Source of the DNA: Paragonimus westermani
Taxonomy: Eukaryota; Platyhelminthes; Trematoda; Plagiorchiida; Troglotrematidae
Length of the DNA: 64,000 nt
Assembly: GCA_008508345.1 (NCBI GenBank)
Contig: QNGE01003705.1
Coordinates: 1-64,000 of the forward strand
Direction: 5' to 3'
Shown: piece by piece, positions 27,074 through 37,065 of the stretch
Numbering within the stretch: position 1 is the stretch's first letter
Layout of the letters: every line of letters begins with the position of its first letter
Notes under the pieces: generated by a model
The model's input: the letters and a program-made list of their open reading frames with translations, nothing else
Told to the model about the DNA's origin: nothing
Databases searched by the model: none
Position numbers and translations under genes: made by a program

Positions 27074-27141
27074 ATAGGTTCAGATTGATGCTGATGACGA
27101 TCAAAAATAGGTCCGCTGCGTGCTGCAATAATTTTTATTGG
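27074..27141 (+). repeat. Dispersed single copy of the 84-bp unit
   Basis: cagattgatgctgatgacga, then ggtccgctgcgtgctgcaat matches the unit of the minisatellite 1.6 kb downstream, without the ggtttgaccagc start. It shows the unit also occurs outside the array. Confidence 0.6.
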
Positions 27142-28224
27142 CCAGCGCGCCGAGTTGTAAAAACAGCCTCACATAAGATCAGCAGGAATATGGCATCAGA
27201 GTGTGTCAGATGGAAAACGAGAAATGTCTTGAATGAAGAAAACATCCTGAATACAATTTGTTTCAATAAGGGTCAATAAGTATCCAAGGTCCATCACTGT
27301 TCTGTGGTTTCACATGTAACAGGGTGACAGAAGTGGCATTTGTCCTCATAAAACTAGTAGGATGATTGAAAACGTGTGTTGGACGATCTCGATCATTTCA
27401 GAGTTAATCTGTGAGACGTTTCAAACACCACATTTGGCTTGTGCTAAATTGGTAGTCTACAGTTAGTGGGTCATTTGCGTTTGTTTCAGACGCGGAGAAG
27501 TTCGTTGATAAGTACACATATGAACACGCATGAAACGATTCACAGTATCATACAGACTTCAGTAAGTCTGAGGCGAAAGACACAAGGAACTCGCAAACAT
27601 TTCTTTAACTAAACCTTTTGGCATCTCCTGTGGGCGCAATAACATTTCCGGTTGAATTTCGCTGTGCACGCGAACGCAATGAGCAGCAGAACCATGAAAC
27701 CTGTCTGATTTTAATGAATTTTAATCAGTAAGCGTACGCTGCTTATGCAACCTTGTCTTGCGAGATTCTGTTGCTTTTGAAGTATTACTTGCTAACTTTA
27801 TTGATGAGGATTTAATCGTCTATTTGTGTTTTTTTCCAACTGTTTATTGAACCATGATTATACTATTACTCAACGAAAGAATTCTTATTCATTATTAAGA
27901 GGGAAAATTGAGCAACTTGCTAACAGAATTAAAACCATAGCTAAGCCGAATGATGTGGATTTCTTCACAGCACAAGTGATATCCTTACCTCGTCTTATAA
28001 ATTCAACTTATGTACAAAGCGAGGAGCACACAGTATTTCCTCTTTACTGGAACAACAATGGATAAAAGACCTTGAAGAAAATATGATAAATTGTGTGCAA
28101 TCCCCGATATGATGGTGGCGGCGCGGTGTTAAAGTCCCCATCAGACTGAGGGTAGATAGGTTGGTACTTGGTTTATATTTCTATTTATGTGAACTTCTTT
28201 GGGGAAACCTGGAATATCTCAGAA

Positions 28225-28262
28225 CATACACATATATGCACACTCATGTATATACATATGCT
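28225..28262. repeat. TA/CA-rich simple repeat
   Basis: Imperfect acatatatg and gtatatacatatg units. Similar AT-rich tracts are at 30960-30990 and 52947-52960. Confidence 0.5.
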
Positions 28263-28730
28263 TACATGACAGCATTGCAAAGTGACTATCTGTGCACATG
28301 AGAATCCAAGCATAGATTTTCGCAGACGAAAAGTTGTACTCGAACCGACTGTCACTGAGAAAGAGAATGAGCAACAGAGCTACCGGCTTCCTATCCGTTA
28401 TAACTGAGGCATTTTTGGTGATCAGTGTCAATATCAACGAGGGGCTTACGGTCACATTTTTTCAAAGCGTATTTGTCGTAAACCCTTAAAGTTTAACTAA
28501 AACCTGTTGAGTGTAACGCATGACATTTGCGGATAGCTTGACGTGATGCCTTATTCAAGCCGTTTTCATGGCCAGCTAAACGCTTACCGACTATACAAGT
28601 TGTGATGTATACTTACTGAAAGTTTTATAACTGAGTGTTGGTTGGCAAACTTTACTTATAACCACGTCGTGAAAAACTCCTTAATTAATTCACTGTGACT
28701 ATTGTTTTAAGTATCTAGAGTAATCTGGCG

Positions 28731-28920
28731 GGTTTGACCAGCATGTCCAAATTGACGCCGGTGACGATCAAATGTAGGACCGCTATGTGCTATAATATTT
28801 TGGTGGAGCTGGTAGGTTTGACCAGCATATTCAGATTGATGCTGATGACGATCAACTGTAGGTCCGCTGTGTGCTCCAATACTTTTGGTGGAGCTGACAG
28901 GTTTGACCAGCATGTTTTCA
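28731..28920 (+). repeat. Minisatellite, 84-85 bp unit, about 2.2 copies
   Basis: Units begin ggtttgaccagcat at 28731, 28815 and 28900 and include gatgctgatgacgatcaa and ggtccgctgtgtgctc. The units differ at several sites, so the array is not recent. Confidence 0.75.
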
Positions 28921-29961
28921 GGTAGTAGCAACGGGTTAATCGCTTTTGATTTTTGGTGACCTGTGACACATCGTTATGTTCTGTCACAGAGATTTTAAGT
29001 TTATGAACGCCAGACAATTGTGATTCTTTCACCTACAATGACTTTTGTCTAAGTAGCTTGTTTGCTATTGTAGCGAACTTTGTGAATTGTGTATATCCAC
29101 CAAACCTTTACTAATAATTACTTTGACCTCACTTCTTGGTAACTGAACTGTATTCATATTCATTGCGTGGATTCCGTCGCATTTAGACAAGCTGTATCAA
29201 TCTGGCTCTTTTCTAACTGTGGAAATACCAGGTTGGTTATGTTAATTTGCATTACTGCTGTGTTCCATCAGCAATTTGTGAGTCGCTTATAACGTGAGAT
29301 TTATTATGTGGAGGTTGAATGCTCTTATGTGGAAGGACAGGGTTTTACAAGGACATTCTGACAATCAAGCAATTTCTGCATGCGAGTAATTAGAAATCAA
29401 GGGGTGTAACGAGGCGTGTCAAACACAATAGTGCTGTAGGAAATGGGAATCTATCCAAGAGCACACTATAATTTGGAAGTCACTCACAACTTGTCACAGC
29501 TATCGCATTTAAATGGACTTCACTGTCATACGCTGTCAAATGAGGCAGGTTAGAAGCAGGATATGGTATATAAAGTTATTCTGTAAAACAGTTTGATGTG
29601 AGTGAAACGCATACGCGCAAGTGAAACTTTAACGAACAAATTCAATTTCAAATAACAGAAATAATGAGCACTCCCTTCTGTTTCAATCAGGAAAACACAA
29701 GAAATACAACAACCTAACTTTGTGAACAGCCAGTCCGTGCAAAACACACATGGTTACTACATATACACCACGGTTTACTGATTAGATACGGTGGGGTTTC
29801 AACCCAAAAATACTTGCTTGTCTAACTGTGTTCCTATAGTTGATCTGTGGTTGTCTGGGAGAATTACAACAAGAAGGTAACCTAGTTGGCTTGACTGCTG
29901 TTTAACCATGGTGGCCTAAAGTTTTGTATGTGTCATTTATGGAAAAATCTGTATTTTGCAG

Positions 29962-30068
29962 GTGGCAAGGGCTCAGACCATCCTTAACAGGTTACGTGGC
30001 ACATAATAATGATGCGCCATCCTTTGATATTCCTGTAGTGTTCGATGAATCGGATCTAACGGTGGTCT
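29962..30068 (+). CDS. Possible exon, unknown protein (tentative)
   Basis: Acceptor attttgcag, donor gtaaga, one base in, 35 codons, one base out. It encodes WQGLRPSLTGYVAHNNDAPS, then DIPVVFDESDLTVV. It would splice in phase to the candidate at 33198. No family is recognised and a chance frame is possible. Confidence 0.25.
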
Positions 30069-30453
30069 GTAAGAACTGTAGTAATGCTTCCGCGGAAACG
30101 CCGACAATTCATTGGAGTACTTAAAACGCGCCTGGATACAGTTGTTTATCCACATTTTCCAGTTTTCTTAACGAGAAGGACTTGGCTTAGGGTTAAACTA
30201 CGGTTTTCAAGAAACACAGAGAAGCCAGAGGAAGGTGTACTCATTATTGAAAATACTTTCAAGCTTAGTGTAACTATGTAATAAATAAACATTTCATAGT
30301 GGCGGAAAACATTTTTCTTAGAGTATCTGTAATCCGTTGATCAAACGGGGGATCAGTTCGATGCCACTTTTGATAAACTAGACGGATTCACCGATGGAAG
30401 TTTCTTGCTTGTAAAAATGTTCTGAGTAACAGCCACATTTCATCACAGGTAAA

Positions 30454-30885
30454 TTAGGCTTTAAAGCTAACCATTCTTTTACGCATCCAATGAGTTTCTG
30501 TTTGCAATCTGAGAGGCACGGGTGACTCTTCGAAACGTATGAAATACCGACCGTGCCCAACTTTACTGCTGAATTTTCGGATAACCGCGGTCGATTTTTG
30601 TAGCAGAAGATGATTCTTTCCACAGGTTTCCGAGATTGAGAATTCGATGATAATCGTGAAGCCTATCTCATTCCCCGAGTAAACAGCCGGTATGTCGTGC
30701 GACGTAACATAACAATCTCGAATCATTCTTGCGAAAGACATGACTTGACAGTTTGTTGTACTTCCCTCTATCCTCTCAACGTAACTCGCCTTCGATTGAT
30801 TGTACAACATAAAACGCACATCTTGAGCTGAGCAAACTACAACCAAGTAAGTAATAGCAATCTCATTGTGTGTACTTTCGACCAT
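30454..30885 (-). CDS. 143-codon frame, uncertain
   Basis: Start and stop present. Contains AITYLVVVCSAQDVRFMLYN, SFARMIRDCYVTSHDIPAVY and GHGRYFIRFEESPVPL. The length is near what chance gives for the longest frames in 64 kb, and no family is recognised. An acceptor-like tttgctcag lies within. Confidence 0.18.
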   Translation of the reverse strand: MVESTHNEIAITYLVVVCSAQDVRFMLYNQSKASYVERIEGSTTNCQVMSFARMIRDCYVTSHDIPAVYSGNEIGFTIIIEFSISETCGKNHLLLQKSTAVIRKFSSKVGHGRYFIRFEESPVPLRLQTETHWMRKRMVSFKA

Positions 30886-33197
30886 GTCTTTAACCCGTTG
30901 ATAGTCCGCAGAATTATTCAGTTGGGAAATTTAAAATCCAAGCTGAAGTATATCGTCACCATATATGTATACAGTTATATATATATACGTATTCATCCGT
31001 AATAACGAAGCCCCTGCACCACACAGAAATCAGGGGTGGCACACCTATCTTCCTAGAAGAAGGTAAATCAAGCGAGTAGCCTGATAATGCACTGCAATAA
31101 TGCACGAGGAAACGAAAAACAGAATTTGATTAAACTAGATCACAAAAATTCGTAATCTACAGCAACAAACAGCAGTACTTAATGGTGAACGGAAAGCTCA
31201 GACGCGTTTACATAGGATCAGTAAAAATACCAGTGGTGGGAAGAGAAAAACTGACGGAGTACTATATTTGGACGTAAACAATGAGTTCACGTGGTATCTG
31301 TCAACAACATTTGCAAAACCTGTGCGGTCCTGTAATTGTAACTGCTTCACATTTCATAACGTCGCTCATCCAGTACAATGTATTACTTTTTTGTGATTTT
31401 AAACCAACTGACTTTGTTTGCTTCGTCATCGTTTCGGAAAGTAACGCACATCATCTCATATGTATCTTGGTCACTAAAAATACATGCAACTCAAGCTTTT
31501 AAGTTTGGTCAAAATTTGTAAACTACATAACTATGGCCATCACGAAAATTCTAACGTTTCGCCTAGTTTTCCAGATGACGAAAACTTGTTGGTTAGGTAT
31601 AAACACCGGAGAATTCGTTCGATTTTGTTCAACTGATAACAATCACTTATGACCTAGTCAATAGTTATGAAACTTCCAACACTAACAGATATTCCAGCTG
31701 CTTGTTACAGCTTAGAGTTTTTAATCTGTGTAGTTGGACCGCCTATGAAATAGTCACAAGTCCAATAGATCACGATTTCAAGGCGACTGGTTTTCTTGTT
31801 CACGTGTAAACCAGACAGCTAGAAGGTGTAAAGTATGTGACGTTTACCGCACCCACGTGTTGTACAAGCTGATCATGTAAGCAGATATGACGTGTTTCAT
31901 GTGCAACGGCTTATTCGCCTATTAATTTCAGGGCTCTCGCCGACATTTTAATTGTGGTACATTTGCGGTAATGAGTGTTTATAGAGTTTATACGCTATTC
32001 ACATGTGAAAGTACATTGCTGTGAGTGCCGTGTCGGTCATAGGGAAATACAGTGAGAAACAACCAAAGTGATTACACGAAGCAAAACAAGAAGGCAGAAC
32101 AAACCCTTCAGCAGTCTGACAGAATTTTGCAAACCCTCGGAAGAAAAAGCTGGACTGTCCACGGCACAGCAACTTGCTCGATAGAAATTGCATTATTCTT
32201 CTTAAAGTAGCTAACACTCAAAGTCTTGGTCCTTAAAATAACACTACTGTTCCTGTTAAATACTCCCAAAACAAACCGAAAGACAGGTACGAAATGCAAC
32301 GTGGTTCCACTACAACACATGTGTAACAAGGAAGAAATCACAAGGCACTTATACGGTTCATAGTGACCTACAAACGTTCTCAAATCAGAAACTCGAAGGA
32401 CATTTACTAAACACAATAGTTATGGTCACCAAGCCATCAATGAGCATAAAAGAAGAAAGGTCGAACGGGTAAAATACTAGCGAAATTCAACTCTTGACAG
32501 TACATGACACTTCCGCCCATTCTAATTGAACAAGAACGTATCCTCGAGGAAGGAGGCGGTTTTGGACGGAAAAAGGATTCTCTAACATAGACATACAACG
32601 AAACGCTTCCAGCGTAAACATTCACAACGTAGTCAATTTGCCGAAAATACTAGCGGAAATAAGATGGCAACGAAGAGCACTTAAGAACCTCCCTTTGCAG
32701 TGTAAAACTGATATATCGAATTTACTGGCATACTACCTGAGACGATTTAAATGAAGTGACTTCATTGCCTAACTAATAGGCAAGTGGAACCGTTAACCTG
32801 AACTCATTCTGGGAGTAACGGTAGATGCTGGTTTGTTTGTAGGTCAGCCACAAACAGCTGACTAGTGTGACCCAGTAAGACAGAAAGACGCTACAACTGT
32901 AGCGGGGTAACTGAAAATTTTTCAAATAATTGTTGCGTTATCTGACTTCTAATAAAGCAGATGAACCAAGCCGATTTAGACCTCATTGATTGCATTTTGT
33001 ATTGCCCATTGCAGCAAACGCTTACAAACTACGCCGTAACCTTTTAAATGTTTTTCCTCGAAATGAAAGTATAGCGATCTGAAGACTTCACTGGTTTGCC
33101 TGCGGTGTGATCTGTAATGTAGTTCCAAGGCTCAATCGCATATTGTTCCTAGGCTATCAAAATTGCGCACGATAAACGCTGTCCGATTGTTTGTCAG

Positions 33198-33292
33198 TAT
33201 ATCATGTAACTCTGTGGAGCGGACCCGAAAAAGCACACTTCCGGTTCACTCGCTCGTCGACAGTCGGTCCCAAAACTCACCCTTTTGTGTCG
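33198..33292 (+). CDS. Possible exon, unknown protein (tentative)
   Basis: Acceptor gtttgtcag, donor gtacag, two bases in, 31 codons, phase 0 out. It encodes YHVTLWSGPEKAHFRFTRSS then VGPKTHPFVS. The entry phase fits the exit phase of the candidate at 29962-30068. Confidence 0.25.
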
Positions 33293-33748
33293 GTACAGTG
33301 TGTAGTACTATCTGAAGACAATTGTACACTCCACCTAATAAATATTTGGTCTCTGCTCTCAACGGTGTTTTCGTATATCATGTCTGATGAATTCATACCT
33401 GAGAAAACGATTTAGTGTGACGTGCAGTAAAATGCGTTAGTGGCATTTGATTGATGAACTAGTGTTCTGAACCGCTACAAGCCACCGGGTTCCCATTCTA
33501 TTGCGTCAAATCAAACAGGATTGACAACTACACGAAGTAGAACTTACTGTGTGGTGCTTAATGCATAGGATACAACGGAACGTAGTATAGCGCAACAGCT
33601 GGACCCCATAGATGTGTGAGTGCACCTACCAAGAATAAGTGTTGAGTGGTGAATAATATCGAACGCTCTTTTTCGTGCACTGTAGCACGGTGTTAGAGAG
33701 ATCCTATTTGATTTAGTCAATCCCAACCGTGTGTGGTGTGTCTTTACA

Positions 33749-34018
33749 TCAAAGGTCTCTCTTAGGAAATATGATCCTCATTTGTCTAATACCCTCATTA
33801 TCACCAAACGCGTCTTTTCGCCCTTGCATAGGCTTGTAAGCCGGTATTAAGACCTCGCTGACATACTCAACAACAGTGAACCCCCTTTTCAGGAAAGCTT
33901 CCATCTTTACTTCACTAGCATCTGTTGTGACCTTGAGGGTTTTCAAAACACTAGCAACTTTAGAGTTTGTTGTCTCTTCTTCCACAGCTGCTTTTTTCGG
34001 CCGAGCCTTGGGTGGCAT
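33749..34018 (-). CDS. Small lysine-rich single-exon protein, unknown
   Basis: An 89-codon frame with its own start and stop. The N-terminus is basic (MPPKARPKKAA), followed by an acidic stretch (VEEETTN) and a mixed amphipathic remainder that includes EAFLKRGFTVVEYV and PAYKPMQGRKDAFGDNEG. The composition is more protein-like than the chance frames around it. I recognise no family. The stop is TGA. A splice donor within the last 30 codons (for example before GTATTAG) cannot be excluded, in which case this is a first exon. It lies between LRR-like exons on the same strand, so it is either a separate nested gene or shows that those exons belong to different genes. A hairpin followed by six T on the + strand lies just upstream (34064-34086). 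Confidence 0.42.
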   Translation of the reverse strand: MPPKARPKKAAVEEETTNSKVASVLKTLKVTTDASEVKMEAFLKRGFTVVEYVSEVLIPAYKPMQGRKDAFGDNEGIRQMRIIFPKRDL

Positions 34019-34063
34019 TCTTAGGCCTTTAACATATATAACTGTAGTTCAACAGCTCAAGGC

Positions 34064-34086
34064 TCCCGTAGCTAACGGGGTTTTTT
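34064..34086 (+). other. Perfect 5-bp hairpin followed by T6
   Basis: CCCGT and ACGGG pair around AGCTA, and the + strand continues into gtttttt. In bacteria this would read as an intrinsic terminator; in an animal genome it could stop RNA polymerase III or be coincidence. No RNA gene was recognised upstream. Confidence 0.2.
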
Positions 34087-35580
34087 GAGAGGACAGTAAA
34101 AGACAGCACGATCAAGAACTTGTCAGCACGTCCTCCTCAATATTGGAATCGCGGTAGCTTGAATCGTCATCAGTGATTGGAAGTCACCAGGGTCGAACTG
34201 GTGATCGGGCAATGACATTAGTTACTGTCATTCATGGCAATGGTCTGCTGATCCATAGGCCGGCTTGTTCAGTCCTCTGCAACGTAGAAGAATCACGTAT
34301 CAAATGCACTGTTTTGTTGTCACTGCTGATGACCATATCCTTTCAGTGAGCAACAGCATCAGTCAAACTACACAGAACTTTGTGCGTTACTCGCCTGGAT
34401 GTGGGAGAGATACTGGATGGGACAAATAGCACACGTTTAAACTGATGACATTTTATTCCAGTGTGGAACACCGTTTTTCCGGTCAAACTGTTTGACTGGA
34501 ACTTGCCCTCATCTTGACAGCAGGCTCACACAGTTAATAAAGTGGCGTTATGCAATTCATCGGGAATATGAGATATCGTTGATATGACGAAAATTTTGTG
34601 GCTTTCCGGAGTCGATACGGGACCAGGATTTCCCACTCTTCTTCTCTGACAAGGTGACGGATTGAAAGAGCTGTCTGCGTCATTTATTCTGCATACAGTT
34701 CATCTACTGTTCACTTACCTGGTCCAGACACAGTAGAAGACTTCTGCGATCGAAGAGTCAAATTCCCTTTAGTTCGCTGGAGAAGTCTCAGAACTCTGAG
34801 AATTCTGCACTGTCAGGGTCTTCCACAAACTATATCACCCTCCATTTTATTCAAGCCTCACCTTTTTCCCTAACCACTGAGTGTTTCTCTTACAAAACAG
34901 CTGCTCCACTATGAAGTGAATTATCTAAACTAAACATTACAGCCTATGATCTGCCTTTTGTCTTAGCTTTTGAAATTTAAATAGGAAAACGTTAAAAATT
35001 TGGGAGGCTAACCGGTCGGAATGCGCAACGGTATGTAGCTCAAGTCAGAAAACCCATGTCTGATTCCAAAAACAGATGAAGTGTTAAATTGGACCGCTTC
35101 TAGAGGCGGCGTTTAAAGATTTTGTTATTTTCTGAAGATGCCGACGATCGCCGGTTGATAGTTTTCCGATTGAACTCCACTCCATTTAGACACTGTATAT
35201 TGGTTGTATCTGTGTCCCATTTGGGTCATTTCCCCCTGGACTGAATGGTGCACTTTGAGAATTTCAGAGCCTAACTCGATTTCGCAAACCAAACCATACC
35301 TCGCACGGACATTCATGAACGTTTTTAAATGGAGAATTTATTTCAATACATATGCTTCGAAGATATTGCCCGTTTTCCAGAGGGACCTTCGATTTCTTTC
35401 GGCTGTGGAATAAGCACCGGTGGGATTTAACAGATATGCGGTAAAGCGACTGAGTCTTAACATCGGCAGGTGCCCATAGACAAGTTCCAGCTGGATGATC
35501 GCCACTTACCGATGTCAGATACCAACCCACACTGAGGACTAAGCTGACCAAATAGTTCTACTGATCAGTAGTCGAAGATT

Positions 35581-36230
35581 TGGTTTGTTTTCAAGTTGAC
35601 CATCACTCATATTTGATCACAGCGTTCGTATTCAGATAGACTATCCAGCCAGCCTCTTTCGAAACGAAGCACTAGACTCCAGTTTCGCTCTCATCAGAGC
35701 TCGTCAGTAGTGCTTCTTTTCGAAAGAGGCTGGCTGCAAAGTCTATCTGAATGCGGACGCTGCGATCAAATGTGAGTGATGGTCAATTTGAAAACAAACC
35801 AAATCCCCGACCACTCATCAGTAATCTAAAATATCGCCTTGCAGGTTTAATGAGTGCAGTGATCTCGACCTGTCTCGGAAGTCCTAATCGCGGGGTTATC
35901 GATTGGAGTTAACAGGCAGTAACTGTGTCTGCTCTCGAGACGATCGGGCAACCTGATCATTGCTCACAACTGAGAGTGGTTGAGCGTTCAGATTTGGTAA
36001 TTCGGTCGTGCCTGATGTGAGGTCAATGGCGCAATGGTCAACAGGGTTGCCTCATGATTGGAATGTCCGGAGTTCAAATCCCGGCCGTGGCAAGGATATG
36101 CAATACTGACGAGCTCTAATGAGAACGAAACTCGAGTCTGGTGCTTCATTTGGAAAGAGGCTGGCTGGATAGTCTATCTGAATGCGAACGCTGTGATCAA
36201 ATATGAGTGATGGTCAACTTGAAAACAAAT
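35581..36230 (+). repeat. tRNA-like composite repeat, palindromic and tandem copy
   Basis: Three parts. 35581-35713 is the tail of the repeat in reverse orientation. 35714-35800 is the same tail forward, forming an imperfect palindrome with the first part. It then runs head-to-tail into a complete forward unit at about 35801-36230. The unit contains gacgatcgggcaacctgatc, a tRNA-like core at 36022-36095, then gagctctaatgagaacgaaa and gaaagaggctggctgg. The tail-to-head junction shows that units can be arrayed in tandem. Confidence 0.8.
36022..36095 (+). other. tRNA-like core with A and B boxes
   Basis: tggcgcaatgg resembles an A box and gagttcaaatccc a B box, about 40 bases apart, as in tRNA genes and tRNA-derived SINEs. 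The acceptor and anticodon stems do not pair well, so it is read as a SINE-type internal Pol III promoter, not a functional tRNA. Confidence 0.55.
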
Positions 36231-36753
36231 AGCCTAATCACCAGTCCCAGCAATGATCAGAACTATGTCAACAATATGCATAGCTGCCACTTTTATACTT
36301 ACACAATAATCGTTTTCCGACTTGGTCGCGACTGACTTCCTCTTGGTCTGAAGGACATATCTGGTTTCGTAAACTCAGTCGATCTTCTGAATATCGGGGT
36401 GGGGGGAAACGTGTTCTTGGTTGTGACCCTTCTAACCACTAATGTGCCACTAAAGGAAACTCTTGATTATCCTTACACCCATATTGAAGACAGCCACACT
36501 GATGTCAAGGTCAATAGATGGAAAGTGACAGAATTATTGTTTTGCACCCATAATTTACAATTCCAGATTCGTGGAGAGCCCTATAGGTAGAAAGAAGGAG
36601 CAACAATTGGTTCAACTCTATACCTGTGGACAAACTAAGGACCACTGAACTCAGTCACATTAAAACTGAGTACAAGCTCTACGTGTACGCTGTGGACGAC
36701 AATTTTTATTTTGTTCCAAACCGTGATGACCTTCAGGACAAACGAAGCACAGT

Positions 36754-37065
36754 CTAATACAAGTTTCCTCCTGGGATTAGAACATCATGACAGGTTGTCA
36801 TACTTAAACTTCGTGACGCTTCTTCGAGTGGCTGGACCAATTCCATGAACGATTCTTTAAAAAAACGTGGACAAACCAACACACCGATTACAACAGTTCC
36901 GTCCAAGCGAAGTGCAAAAGAAATTTGGTGCGCTGTTTGGTAAACTAAATGGAGATCTGTGAATCGGATACTATTCACGTTAGGGTGAAGTTCACTGGAA
37001 ATGGATAACCTGAGACATTTACGGATAAAACTATGCACTCCAATAGGAAGAGTGAATTTATTCAA
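36754..37065 (-). CDS. 103-codon frame, uncertain
   Basis: Start and stop present. Includes ELHPNVNSIRFTDLHLVYQT, then GTVVIGVLVCPRFFKE and MELVQPLEEASRSL. The residue mix is protein-like, and possible acceptors (ccatttccag and gattcacag) lie inside, so only part may be exonic. No family is recognised. Confidence 0.2.
   Translation of the reverse strand: MNKFTLPIGVHSFIRKCLRLSISSELHPNVNSIRFTDLHLVYQTAHQISFALRLDGTVVIGVLVCPRFFKESFMELVQPLEEASRSLSMTTCHDVLIPGGNLY

Noticed and set aside
27088..27110. Hammerhead ribozyme from gctgatgacg in the 84-bp unit
   Set aside because: No GAAA box at the right place in any of the copies.
28731..28920. CRISPR-like array
   Set aside because: Repeats are contiguous with no unique spacers and the genome is eukaryotic.
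36022..36095. Functional tRNA gene
   Set aside because: A and B boxes are present, but stems do not pair well and the sequence sits inside a longer repeat that recurs at 42424-42494.
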